Translations under genes and position numbers: made by a program
The notes under the pieces: model-generated
The model's database searches: none
What the model saw: the letters and a program-made list of their open reading frames with translations, nothing else
Told to the model about the DNA's origin: nothing
Assembly: GCA_016205055.1 (NCBI GenBank)
Contig: JACQJK010000008.1
Location: 1-26,690, forward strand
Length of the DNA: 26,690 nt
Source: Candidatus Doudnabacteria bacterium
GTDB taxonomy: Bacteria > Patescibacteriota > Doudnabacteria > UBA920 > 2-01-FULL-50-11
Direction of reading: 5' to 3'
Part shown: one piece after another, positions 1 to 7,753 of the stretch
Position numbering within the stretch: the stretch's first letter is position 1
How the letters are laid out: every line of letters begins with the position of its first letter

Positions 1-1238
1 CCGTCTTTTTGCTGATAATTTTCCAGAATGGCGATGATACTGCGGCCAATGGCAAAAGCGGTGGCGTCGTTCATGTGCACAAATTCGCTCCTCCCGGATT
101 TTCGGCGAACTTTAGTATTCAATCGGCGCGCTTGAAAGTCGGTCATCAGGTCGGAAGTGTGAGTTTCGCGGTACTTGCCTTGACCGGGCATCCACGTTTC
201 GATGTCAATTTGCCTTGAATCCGGCATGGAAGTTTCCCCCGCGCACATCAAAACGACCTGATAAGGCAATTCGAGTTCCTGCATCATTCGCTCTTGCAAG
301 GCAATGATGAATTCTTGCTCTTTGACCGAATTTTCCGCCAGACAAAACGATTCCATTTCCAATTTGTCGAATTGGTGCACACGCAAAATTCCTCTGGTGT
401 CGCGGCCATACGAGCCGGCTTCACGCCGAAAACTCGTGGAAAAGCCCAAATACCTTACGGGCAGCTGCGATTCTTCAAAGGTGCTATCAAGGTGCAGGGG
501 CCCGAGCGTGTGCTCGGCGCTACCAATCAAGTAAAGATCGTCTTTCGGAAGGTAGTATCGTTCTTCTTTGTCTTGCTCCGTAAGACGGCCCATTTTGGAA
601 AAAATTTCCGGTCGGATCATGACCGGCGGGAGCACGGGGATGAACGGATTTGAAGAAAATCCCTTTTCGATCTTTTCCGCTACCGATGCGACTTTTTTCC
701 GGTCAGTCAGAAAATCCAAGGTAAACTGGATTAACGCAAACTGCAACAATACGGCCTGCCCCTTCAGATACGCAAACCTGGTGCCAGTTATTCTTGCCGC
801 GCTGGGAATGTCGATGATATCCAGCGCTTCTCCTAGCTGCATATGATCTCTGGGCGCAAAATCAAATTTGGGAACCGCACCGTGCTGGCGTAAGATTTTG
901 TTTGCCGACTCATCCGCTCCGCGCGGCACATCGTCTAAAAGGACGTTGGGAACCTGGTACATTAACTCCGAAAAAACGGCTTCCAGTTTGGCTTTCTGTT
1001 GGTCCAGTTTTTTAATTTGGGTCTTCAATTGCTTAAGTTGAACGATCATTGACTGATCGTTGGGCTTTGCTTTTGAGGAGAGATTTGCCTGCGCGCGGAG
1101 TTGTTCCAATTGAGTCGTAACCGCGCGCTTTTCTTCATCCAAAGCAAATAACTTTACTAAGTCAACTTTAGCTTTTTTCGCGGTGATTGCCTCTTTGACT
1201 TTTTCGGTATTTTCCCGAACGAATTTAATGTCCAGCAT
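1..1238 (-). CDS. serS: Serine--tRNA ligase, 3' end cut by window edge
   Basis: Class II synthetase that charges tRNA-Ser in the cytoplasm. I translated 412 complete codons from the ATG at 1238; the frame is open to base 1, so only the last few residues are missing compared with the usual ~420-430. Residues ~25-100 form the lysine/glutamine-rich coiled-coil arm that binds the long variable arm of tRNA-Ser. The catalytic core follows, with motif 2 FRREAGSYGRDTRG (270-283) and motif 3 around FAIGRSIIAILENYQQ (395-410). AAAGGA lies two bases from the ATG, unusually close for a Shine-Dalgarno site. It is downstream of the Nudix gene across a 137-base gap (1239-1375) in which I recognise no tRNA, T-box or terminator. 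The identification is certain; only the C-terminus is not visible. Confidence 0.96.
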   Translation of the reverse strand, partial: MLDIKFVRENTEKVKEAITAKKAKVDLVKLFALDEEKRAVTTQLEQLRAQANLSSKAKPNDQSMIVQLKQLKTQIKKLDQQKAKLEAVFSELMYQVPNVLLDDVPRGADESANKILRQHGAVPKFDFAPRDHMQLGEALDIIDIPSAARITGTRFAYLKGQAVLLQFALIQFTLDFLTDRKKVASVAEKIEKGFSSNPFIPVLPPVMIRPEIFSKMGRLTEQDKEERYYLPKDDLYLIGSAEHTLGPLHLDSTFEESQLPVRYLGFSTSFRREAGSYGRDTRGILRVHQFDKLEMESFCLAENSVKEQEFIIALQERMMQELELPYQVVLMCAGETSMPDSRQIDIETWMPGQGKYRETHTSDLMTDFQARRLNTKVRRKSGRSEFVHMNDATAFAIGRSIIAILENYQQKD

Positions 1239-1375
1239 AGTCCTTTTTCAAAAAAATTTTTAAACTTTCAACAGCTGCCCTACGGTCTCCTTCCGTTAAT
1301 TACGATAACTCGTCGAACCACTGGTGATACCTTGGGGCAAACAACAATTTGTGCTGCCAACGAGCAATTGCATAA

Positions 1376-1855
1376 CTACTGCAAAACCGCTCGCACTGAT
1401 TTCGTTTGTAATTTTTCAACGGAAACTCCCAAGGCGTAAATCTCTTCGGCCTTCAACAATTCTTCCTCTATCCCCACGTGTGGTAAGGTTGCCAAATCAG
1501 AAACGCTGACCCATCTAAAATCAGTAAAATCCCGGCTAACCTTCACGACATCTGAACCCTCAATTTCGCACAAGTAGGAAAACGATTTCGAGGTCTGCCC
1601 GTCCGGCCTTAAGATTGACTTATCCTTTAAGAGCAGCTTTCCTGGTTTTAATTTTAACCCGGCCTCCTCCCAAACTTCTTTCGATAGAGCTTCATCGACT
1701 GTTTCGTTGCCTTCCATCTTTCCGCCTGGAAAAGTAAACATCCCCGGATAAACCTTTTCGCGGTCGTGGCGCTTCAGAACCAAGTATTTACGGTCTTTAC
1801 TCCTCACTACCGCCACTACGGTAACAATGTGCAATTTAGGATTCAGTTCACTCAT
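1376..1855 (-). CDS. Nudix (MutT-like) hydrolase
   Basis: A 159-residue pyrophosphohydrolase of the Nudix family, which cleaves nucleoside diphosphates linked to another moiety X. The Nudix box spans residues 45-67 (GKMEGNETVDE ... KEVWEEAGL) and fits G-x5-E-x7-R-E-U-x-E-E-x-G-U, except that the first arginine is a lysine (K59), a conservative change. The two metal-binding glutamates E63 and E64 are present. The N-terminal beta strand (residues 9-28) and the segment YPGMFTFPGGKMEGN just before the box are typical of MutT-type members. The substrate cannot be read from sequence; 8-oxo-dGTP or another damaged nucleotide is only a possibility. It sits between lysS (56-base gap) and serS and is probably co-transcribed with them. 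Confidence 0.9.
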   Translation of the reverse strand: MSELNPKLHIVTVVAVVRSKDRKYLVLKRHDREKVYPGMFTFPGGKMEGNETVDEALSKEVWEEAGLKLKPGKLLLKDKSILRPDGQTSKSFSYLCEIEGSDVVKVSRDFTDFRWVSVSDLATLPHVGIEEELLKAEEIYALGVSVEKLQTKSVRAVLQ

Positions 1856-1911
1856 AAAAAGTCCGAAACGAAATGTAATTCAACACTGCTCTTGCGCTGC
1901 CATTTTCTTCT

Positions 1912-3813
1912 CTATCCATACAAGGGCAAATCCTTTGTCAGAGATTCAACCAAGGACTTTCTGCCGAAAACAAGAACTCCCAAATATTCCACATCTTTTC
2001 TATTTTTATTCTTCGTTCGCTCAATCACTTTCTTATCGTCAGTGGTCGCGATCATCTCTTTGATAAATTCGCTTACCTCTAACCCGTCATGCTTGGCACT
2101 GTCAGAAAGTTTTTGAATTATTTGACTCGAATTTGCTGACTTAATCATGATGGCGTGTTGAATATTGAGCTTAATGCGCTTTCCGTCTTTTGTTCCTATT
2201 TCATCCTGATAAAGCAATTTTCGGCCTTCTCTTGCGCCAAAAGCCGCATTCAGGTGAGCAATAGTATTCAACTCCTCCCAGAATTTCATGCCGGCGCCTT
2301 TGTTGATCACCGCCACCGCGATTTTCGTGATTTTGGATTTTCCTTCTTTCGCTGATTCTTCCTTCATCGGCGGGAAAATTACCGTTTCCCGAATCGACTT
2401 GTCCATCAGCACGGCAAAAAGCCGCTCGGACATGCCAAAACCAACCGCCGGCGGCATGCCGTACTCGAGAGCTTCCACAAAATCCTCATCGAGCATCTGC
2501 GCCTCCCGATCACCGGCCGCGCGCAACTTCATTTGCTCTTCAAAACGTTTTCGCTGATCCAGCGGATCGTTCAACTCGGACCAACCGTTGCCCAGCTCGG
2601 TGCCGGCGGCCAGAATTTGAAATCTTAAAACTTTGCGCGGATTTTTAAGGTCGCTCTTGGAAAGAGGGGAAATTTCTAAAGGGTGGCCGACAAGAAAGCA
2701 TGGCTGAATGAGCTTTTCCCTGACCGTCTTTTTGAAAATCGCATCAATCAGCCGGCCTCGACCGAAAGTCTTATCATAGACAATAGACATCCTGTCGGCG
2801 TGTTTTTTCAAATCGTCAACGGTCAAATGACTATTTAGGTCAATACCGGTTTCCTTTTGCAAGACCGTGAAATAATCAACCTTAGCCCAGTCGCCTCCCC
2901 AATTAAGCTCGCGACCGGCAAAACTGGTTTTGAAAGAACCCGCGATGTTCCTGGCGACCAGTTTAAACATTTTTTCTGCCAAGGCCATCCCCTGTTCATG
3001 ATCAGCGTATGCCCAATAAAATTCCATGTCGTCATATTCCTGCAGGTGTTCGCGGTCAATGCCTTCGTTGCGGAACAGGCGTCCAATTTCAAACACTCGG
3101 TCAAAACCGCCGACCAATAAACGCTTCAAGGGAAGCTCCAGAGAAATCCGCAAATAAAAATCGCGATCAAGCGCGTTGTGGTGAGTTACGAACGGTTCGG
3201 CGTCAGCCCCTCCGGGTACGTTCTCCAAAACCGGAGTCTGGACTTCCAAAAATCCCTCGGCTGCCAAAAAGTTTCTAATCGTCTGCCAAAAAACATTTTT
3301 GCGTCGGAGCATTTCCCTCACTTCCGCATTGACAACCATATCCAAGTAGCGACGGCGCAGGCGCGTTTCCATGTCTTTCAAACCGTGAAATTTCTCCGGA
3401 AGCGCGCGCAAAGACTTTGCCAGCAAACTCAAGTCTTTGGCCAACAAGGTTTTCTCTCCGGTTTTCGTTTTAAACACACCTCCCGCAACCCCCAGAAAGT
3501 CGCCGGTGTCGAGGAGTTCAAGCAGTGCAAAGGATTTTTGGCCCAGCTCTTCGGCTTTGAACGCCACTTGAATTTTCCCGCTTTCGTCCTCCAGATCGCT
3601 AAAAATGATTTTTCCATGAGAACGCATCGCCCGCAGGCGCCCGACCAGCTTCATTTGCTTTTTCTGGCGCTCGTAATCCTCGAATTTTCCCAAAACCTCG
3701 CCGATCAAGTGCGTCCGTTGAGCTTTTGCCGGATAAGGATCAACTCCTTGCGCTTTTATTTTTTGCAGCTTTTGCAATCGCTCGGCAAGCAACTCTGTTT
3801 CTTTTTGAGTCAT
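1912..3813 (-). CDS. lysS: Lysine--tRNA ligase (class II) with extra C-terminal DUF2000-like domain
   Basis: Charges tRNA-Lys. At 633 residues it is about 130 longer than ordinary bacterial LysRS (~500). Residues ~55-135 are the OB-fold anticodon-binding domain. The catalytic core runs to ~483, with motif 2 FRNEGIDREHLQEYDDMEF (247-265) and a motif 3 region GFGMSERLFAVLMDKS (458-473) ending in IRETVIFPPM. After a charged linker (484-494) comes a separate domain (~495-633). It starts KITKIAVAVINKG and ends GVLVFGRKSLVESLTKDLPL, a pattern I recognise as DUF2000 (Pfam PF09391), recalled as having a peptidyl-tRNA-hydrolase-2-like fold. The role of the fusion is unknown. The ATG at 3813 follows a promoter and hairpin between greA and lysS. 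The LysRS assignment is certain; the domain name is from memory of the family pattern. Confidence 0.95.
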   Translation of the reverse strand: MTQKETELLAERLQKLQKIKAQGVDPYPAKAQRTHLIGEVLGKFEDYERQKKQMKLVGRLRAMRSHGKIIFSDLEDESGKIQVAFKAEELGQKSFALLELLDTGDFLGVAGGVFKTKTGEKTLLAKDLSLLAKSLRALPEKFHGLKDMETRLRRRYLDMVVNAEVREMLRRKNVFWQTIRNFLAAEGFLEVQTPVLENVPGGADAEPFVTHHNALDRDFYLRISLELPLKRLLVGGFDRVFEIGRLFRNEGIDREHLQEYDDMEFYWAYADHEQGMALAEKMFKLVARNIAGSFKTSFAGRELNWGGDWAKVDYFTVLQKETGIDLNSHLTVDDLKKHADRMSIVYDKTFGRGRLIDAIFKKTVREKLIQPCFLVGHPLEISPLSKSDLKNPRKVLRFQILAAGTELGNGWSELNDPLDQRKRFEEQMKLRAAGDREAQMLDEDFVEALEYGMPPAVGFGMSERLFAVLMDKSIRETVIFPPMKEESAKEGKSKITKIAVAVINKGAGMKFWEELNTIAHLNAAFGAREGRKLLYQDEIGTKDGKRIKLNIQHAIMIKSANSSQIIQKLSDSAKHDGLEVSEFIKEMIATTDDKKVIERTKNKNRKDVEYLGVLVFGRKSLVESLTKDLPLYG

Positions 3814-3820
3814 AACAAAA

Positions 3821-3846
3821 ATACGATCAGTAATCTTTGATCGTAT
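3821..3846 (-). terminator. Terminator-like hairpin between greA and lysS
   Basis: Arms ATACGATCA (3821-3829) and TGATCGTAT (3838-3846) pair perfectly over 9 bp around an 8-base loop. On the minus strand the hairpin is followed by ATTTTTGTT and then, directly, the lysS ATG. The shape fits an intrinsic terminator for transcripts coming from greA, although the stem is AT-rich and the T-run short. Its upstream arm overlaps the lysS extended -10 element, so it could instead be an operator-type palindrome. Confidence 0.5.
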
Positions 3847-3853
3847 TATACCA
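3845..3853 (-). promoter_or_regulatory. Extended -10 promoter of lysS
   Basis: Reads TGGTATAAT on the minus strand, a perfect TGnTATAAT extended -10. No good -35 is seen 17 bases upstream (CTCGTA), as expected for extended -10 promoters. The predicted start lies near 3838, inside the hairpin, giving a leader of about 25 bases before the lysS ATG at 3813. It would restart transcription after the greA-side terminator. Confidence 0.6.
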
Positions 3854-3866
3854 CAAAAACCGGAGC

Positions 3867-4328
3867 TTACGAGATTTCAGTAACTTCGTAGGTTTTTTGC
3901 CCGGCGGGAGTTTGAATAGATACCTTCTCGTTGACCTTAGCGCCCAGTAACGATCGGCCGACCAAGGATTCGTTGGAGATCCGGCCAGTGGAAGGGTTGG
4001 CCTCGCCAGAACCAACTATGGTGTAGGCCCTTAATTCCCCGTCAATTCTTACTTTTACGGTTGAGCCCACGGCAACAATATTCTTCGGATGCTGACCGCT
4101 GATCAATTCCGCATTCTTAACCATTTCCTCAAGCTGCATGATCCGTGCCTCCATCATCGCTTGTTCTTCCTTGGCTTGCGCATAATCCGCGTTTTCCGAA
4201 AGATCGCCATGAGCAGCCGCTTCCTGGATCCTTTCAATCACCTCCGGGCGTTTAACCTTTTCCAAAACCTCAAGTTCTTTTTTTAACTTCCCCAGACCTT
4301 CTTTAGTCAAAAGGTATTTTTGTGTCAT
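3867..4328 (-). CDS. greA: Transcription elongation factor GreA
   Basis: Binds the RNA polymerase secondary channel and stimulates cleavage of backtracked RNA. The product is ~153 residues (family usually ~158). The N-terminal antiparallel coiled coil carries the acidic tip motif GDLSENADYAQAKEEQ, whose Asp/Glu residues position the second catalytic metal. The C-terminal FKBP-like domain follows, with VGSTVKVRIDGE, SLVGRSLLGAKVNEKVSI and a final YEVTEIS. I prefer the ATG at 4328 (MTQKYLLTKEG, matching the family start) over the TTG six bases upstream at 4334. No well-spaced Shine-Dalgarno is seen; GGAG directly abuts the ATG. It has its own promoter (4357-4385) and precedes lysS. Confidence 0.95.
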   Translation of the reverse strand: MTQKYLLTKEGLGKLKKELEVLEKVKRPEVIERIQEAAAHGDLSENADYAQAKEEQAMMEARIMQLEEMVKNAELISGQHPKNIVAVGSTVKVRIDGELRAYTIVGSGEANPSTGRISNESLVGRSLLGAKVNEKVSIQTPAGQKTYEVTEIS

Positions 4329-4356
4329 CTCCAAGTTCTTATATGATAATATCGAA

Positions 4357-4385
4357 ATTTTATTCTTTTAAGAATGCTGTGTCAA
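4357..4385 (-). promoter_or_regulatory. Sigma-70-type promoter of greA
   Basis: On the minus strand a perfect -35 TTGACA (4380-4385) is separated by exactly 17 bases from a -10 TAAAAT (4357-4362, 5 of 6 matches). The predicted start is near 4350, about 20 bases before the greA ATG. It lies between folD and greA and suggests that greA starts a new transcription unit. Confidence 0.7.
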
Positions 4386-4401
4386 GAATCCTGTGTCAAG
4401 A
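4377..4401. repeat. Tandem 11-bp direct repeat overlapping the greA -35
   Basis: CTGTGTCAAGA (plus strand) occurs at 4377-4387 and again at 4391-4401, a 14-base period. Each copy contains a perfect minus-strand TTGACA. Only the promoter-proximal copy is correctly spaced from a -10. The duplication may be a slippage product or a paired binding site. Confidence 0.6.
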
Positions 4402-4431
4402 GGCCGCCATGGAAAACCGCTTGTTCATTAG

Positions 4432-5286
4432 TTACCCATGGGGGTCTAAACGTCTCTTGTGTTTTAACCGGTATGCCGAAAGTAAGTTCCTAAATAACAT
4501 GGCCACTGTTAATGGCCCTACGCCGCCTGGAACGGGAGCATAATAACTGGCAACCTTTTCCACACTTTCTCGATCGGCGTCTCCGACTATGTTCCCGCCG
4601 GATTCGGAGGTGCCTGCGTCAATGACAATCGCTCCGGGTTTCAAGATTTGGCCAGTTACCAGTTTTGGCTGTCCTGCTGCCAGCACTACAACGTCCGCTT
4701 GCTTTAAAATTTGTTCCATATTCGGCGTGGCGCGATCTAAACTCTTTACATTCCAGCCCTTTTTTCGGATTAAATGCCGCACCGGTCTGCCCACAAGCTC
4801 TCCTTGGCCCAAGATCACGAATGTTTTAAAAGAAAAATCAACTGGCAATTGCGACAAGATATGCATGACCGCGGCTGCCGCGGGCGGGATATACCGAGGC
4901 GAGCCCGAGTAAAAAGCCGATAAGTTTTCAGAACCAATGCAATCCACGTCAATCATTGCTGGAATAGCTCCTAACACTTTCGCTTTATCAATGCTTGCAG
5001 GAAGGGGTAACTGCACAATCAGTCCGCAAAGCGAATCGTTCTTTTGCAATCTTTTCAGCAAATCAAGCACTTCGGAAGTCTTGGAATGTTTGGATAATTG
5101 TTCCAAACGAAAGCCAATACCGATACTAACTGCGGTTTTCTCCTTAACGCGGACATAAGATAAAGTTACGGGGTCGTCCCCTACTACCAAGTCGACCAAA
5201 AGCGGAGTTGAGCTAAAAGTCGAAATTGCGCGTCGGAACTCCTCTAACAATGTATCTGCAAGTTTGCGACCGTCAATGAGACTCAT
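4432..5286 (-). CDS. folD: Bifunctional methylenetetrahydrofolate dehydrogenase/cyclohydrolase, divergent FolD
   Basis: Interconverts 5,10-methylene-THF and 10-formyl-THF for one-carbon supply. The product is 284 residues, the normal length. Conserved: SYVRVKEK with Y44 and catalytic K48, VQLPLP (91-96), a Rossmann segment VILGQGELVGRPV (157-169), and the C-terminal APVPGGVGPLT (250-260). Diverged: the usual DVDGFHP motif reads DVDCIGSEN (113-121), and the PCTPxG motif of the substrate pocket is replaced by IPPAAAAV (133-140). The fold and the catalytic lysine argue for an active enzyme, but the cofactor preference (NAD or NADP) and one of the two activities could differ. The ATG at 5286 lies three bases after the mrdA stop, so it is the last gene of the mre/mrdA run. 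Confidence 0.9.
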   Translation of the reverse strand: MSLIDGRKLADTLLEEFRRAISTFSSTPLLVDLVVGDDPVTLSYVRVKEKTAVSIGIGFRLEQLSKHSKTSEVLDLLKRLQKNDSLCGLIVQLPLPASIDKAKVLGAIPAMIDVDCIGSENLSAFYSGSPRYIPPAAAAVMHILSQLPVDFSFKTFVILGQGELVGRPVRHLIRKKGWNVKSLDRATPNMEQILKQADVVVLAAGQPKLVTGQILKPGAIVIDAGTSESGGNIVGDADRESVEKVASYYAPVPGGVGPLTVAMLFRNLLSAYRLKHKRRLDPHG

Positions 5287-5289
5287 ACG

Positions 5290-7254
5290 CTAATTGCGAT
5301 TTTTAGCAAACCAATCCAAAACTTCCGCGGCCACAGGCACAGCCGCCCCACTGCCCTCACCGCCAGCTTCTATTATCACCGTTATTACGATCTTAGGGTT
5401 ATTAAGGGGCGCGAACGCGGTGAACCAGGCGTGGGTACGGGACAAATCGCTCCCATCAAACTGCGAAGTGCCGGTTTTACCGGCCACCGACATCGACGGA
5501 ACGTTCAACGACTTCGCCGTTCCTTCCGTTACGGTTTTTCTCATTCCCGACTTTACCATTTCCAGATACTCACTGGCGATAAAACCGCTTTCCAATACGT
5601 CAATGTCTGCCTCGTACAAAACTTTACCGTCGCGGTCAATAACCTTGTCAACCAGCTGCGGCCGCAGGATTTTTCCGCCATTGGCTACCGCTGCTGTAGC
5701 CACCGCGATTTGCAGCGGAGTCGCAATCACAAACCCCTGGCCAATCGACATATTGTAAGTATCGCCAAGATACCACTTTTCTGCTATCAGGTCACCGGAA
5801 AATCTATTTTTCTTCCAATCCGGAGTGGGCACCAACCCCGATTTTTCTGTAGGTAAATCAATGCCGGTAACTTTCCCGAAACTGAATTTTTTCAAATACT
5901 CGGCCATGCGAACTGGGCCTAGCCCTTCTACGCTCGAGTCCTTCTGTCCGCCGCCGACCGTGTAAAAAAAGATGTCCGATGACAGGGCAATGGCGTCGTA
6001 AACGTCCACCAGACCCAAGCCCGCCGGATTCCACCCGCGAAAAACTTGAAAAACTCCCGGGCTGAACTCGTTGGGAACAAACAACGCGCCTGTATCGTTA
6101 ATCTTCGTCTTTTCAGTAATCACTCCTTCCTCAAGCGCGGCGGACGCGAAAAACGGTTTGACAACTGACCCCGGCGGATAAAGGCCGGAAGTGACTCGGT
6201 TGAATAAGGGAAAATTGCGGTCGGTGACCAGCCGCTCATATTGTTCCTGGGAGATCCCGGAAGCAAAATCATTATTATCAAAACTGGGAATGCTGACGAG
6301 CGCAAGCACCCCTCCCGTTTGGGGGTCCAAGGCCACTGCCGCCGCGCGCTTTGCTCGCCTGCTTGCGGCAACTTTGGTCAAACCGTTGAAAAGCTGGACT
6401 TGCAAATCCCCATCTAATTTTAAAACTAACTTCGCCCCGGGCAAAGCCGGATTTTCTTCAAAAGAATTTCTGACTTTTCCTCGTGCGTCGACCTCCACGA
6501 AACGCCGCCCTAGGCGCCCGCGCAGGAATTTTTCATACTGCAATTCTAAGCCCTCCTTGCCGATCTCGTCGTTGTACAAATAATTTTCTGCTTGCAACTT
6601 CTCGTACTCGCCGGCATTTAACTTTCCAGTATAGCCGACCATATGAGCGAAGACGGGCCCGTCAATGTAATTCCTTTTGGGGTTGTTCTGAATGGAAAAA
6701 CCGGGGAAAGAATTTTCTTCCGTAAAAAACACAAGCGCTCGTTCCCGCTCGACTTGTCTTTTTAAAGTCACGGGGAAAAAAGAAGAACGGTCGGCGCTAG
6801 CGACTAGGCCTTTTAAATAATTTTCGTCAAGTCCGAAAAACTCGGCAACTCGCCTGACCACCTGCGCGGTAGCGGCGGGATCAGAGGGTAAATCCAGCGG
6901 AGTGAAAACTAAATCGAAGCTCGGTTCGTTGAGCGCTATATTTTTGCCAAAGCGGTCGGTGATCAAACCCCGCGGGGCAAAAACGTACTGCACTCGCAAA
7001 CGATTGCCCTCCGCCAGCGCCAGATAACGCTCGTACTGGTGAACTTGCAGATACAAAATTCGAGCTAAAAATACCGAAAAAACCACACCCAAAAGCACTA
7101 GCCAGAATTTCGGGGTAAAGTTTACCTTCTCCTCTCGAGCCAGCTCCTTTGAAAACCGAGGGTCTGTGCTGCTCTCGTCAAATTCCAAAAACCTGCCATG
7201 CGAGACAGTCTGAACTGGCTTTCCGATTTTGAGCTTAAAGGGATCACGACTCAT
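5290..7254 (-). CDS. mrdA: Penicillin-binding protein 2, peptidoglycan DD-transpeptidase
   Basis: The elongasome transpeptidase that cross-links peptidoglycan outside the membrane. From the ATG at 7254 it has 654 residues. Order: cytoplasmic N-tail (~1-48), one membrane segment (~50-70, FWLVLLGVVFSVFLARILYL), PBP dimerisation domain starting at APRGLITDRFGKNIALNEPS, then the transpeptidase domain. Active-site motifs: SVVK (363-366, nucleophile Ser363) in PPGSVVKPF, the second-motif region SSDIFFY (425-431), and KTGTS (593-597). The segment YNMSIGQGFVIATPLQ is typical of PBP2. An alternative TTG start exists at 7266. It overlaps mreD by 11 bases (more with the TTG) and is followed three bases later by folD. 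The context mreB-mreC-mreD-mrdA fixes the role as rod-shape elongation. Confidence 0.95.
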   Translation of the reverse strand: MSRDPFKLKIGKPVQTVSHGRFLEFDESSTDPRFSKELAREEKVNFTPKFWLVLLGVVFSVFLARILYLQVHQYERYLALAEGNRLRVQYVFAPRGLITDRFGKNIALNEPSFDLVFTPLDLPSDPAATAQVVRRVAEFFGLDENYLKGLVASADRSSFFPVTLKRQVERERALVFFTEENSFPGFSIQNNPKRNYIDGPVFAHMVGYTGKLNAGEYEKLQAENYLYNDEIGKEGLELQYEKFLRGRLGRRFVEVDARGKVRNSFEENPALPGAKLVLKLDGDLQVQLFNGLTKVAASRRAKRAAAVALDPQTGGVLALVSIPSFDNNDFASGISQEQYERLVTDRNFPLFNRVTSGLYPPGSVVKPFFASAALEEGVITEKTKINDTGALFVPNEFSPGVFQVFRGWNPAGLGLVDVYDAIALSSDIFFYTVGGGQKDSSVEGLGPVRMAEYLKKFSFGKVTGIDLPTEKSGLVPTPDWKKNRFSGDLIAEKWYLGDTYNMSIGQGFVIATPLQIAVATAAVANGGKILRPQLVDKVIDRDGKVLYEADIDVLESGFIASEYLEMVKSGMRKTVTEGTAKSLNVPSMSVAGKTGTSQFDGSDLSRTHAWFTAFAPLNNPKIVITVIIEAGGEGSGAAVPVAAEVLDWFAKNRN

Positions 7255-7750
7255 ATGCTGGGCCAAAAAACTTTTTTGCTAACAGCGCCACTGGAAAACA
7301 AAAAACAACAGTCAGAAGCATCGTCCAAATTTGCCCGAAACTCGCAAAAATGAAAAAATCGGCAAGCGGTATCTTAAATAAGAAAAAAACGACACTGCAA
7401 ATAGCAAAAACAGACAGTAAATATAACGGGTAAAAAACCGCTGCGCTTAAATGAACCATAAAAGAGTTTTGCTCCCTTAAAAACCAAGCAGTTGTCAACT
7501 TATGCAGCATACCTGCGAGAGCAAGAAAAGCCAGGACGTTTGTTCCCAAAAAAAATCCTCCGAACAAATCCAAGCACAGCCCGCCAACGATAGCAAGTGT
7601 CAAGAGATAATCAGCAAACCCATAATAAATCAGGATAACTACCCCGACGAAAAACAAGTTCGGGGCCCTGTTGGCTGGAAAAAAATTGGTCAAAAAAAAT
7701 TGAAATAAAATCAGCACCAAAACAAACAAAAGGGCGCGCAAGCTGGTCAT
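7244..7750 (-). CDS. mreD: Rod-shape-determining membrane protein MreD
   Basis: Integral membrane partner linking MreC and PBP2 to cytoplasmic MreB. It has 168 residues (family ~160-180), nearly all hydrophobic. About five membrane segments can be seen, the first at residues 5-24 (ALLFVLVLILFQFFLTNFF). The family hallmark of a Leu/Gly-rich central segment, GGLCLDLFGGFFLGTNVLAF (56-75), is present, resembling the usual GLLxDLxxGxxLG. MreD is poorly conserved, so position between mreC (stop three bases upstream) and mrdA (overlapping start) is as important as the sequence. Translation is probably coupled to both neighbours. Confidence 0.9.
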   Translation of the reverse strand: MTSLRALLFVLVLILFQFFLTNFFPANRAPNLFFVGVVILIYYGFADYLLTLAIVGGLCLDLFGGFFLGTNVLAFLALAGMLHKLTTAWFLREQNSFMVHLSAAVFYPLYLLSVFAICSVVFFLFKIPLADFFIFASFGQIWTMLLTVVFCFPVALLAKKFFGPAYES

Positions 7751-7753
7751 GCT

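Noticed and set aside
1290..1340. GGTTCGA on the minus strand between the Nudix gene and serS, resembling a tRNA T-loop
   Set aside because: The flanking bases do not form a 5-bp T stem, and no acceptor stem or other arm is present; no T-box antiterminator was recognised either.
3178..3840. 220-codon plus-strand open frame opposite lysS
   Set aside because: It is antisense to the well-supported LysRS catalytic and anticodon domains, has no recognisable domain, and its composition follows from the opposite strand.
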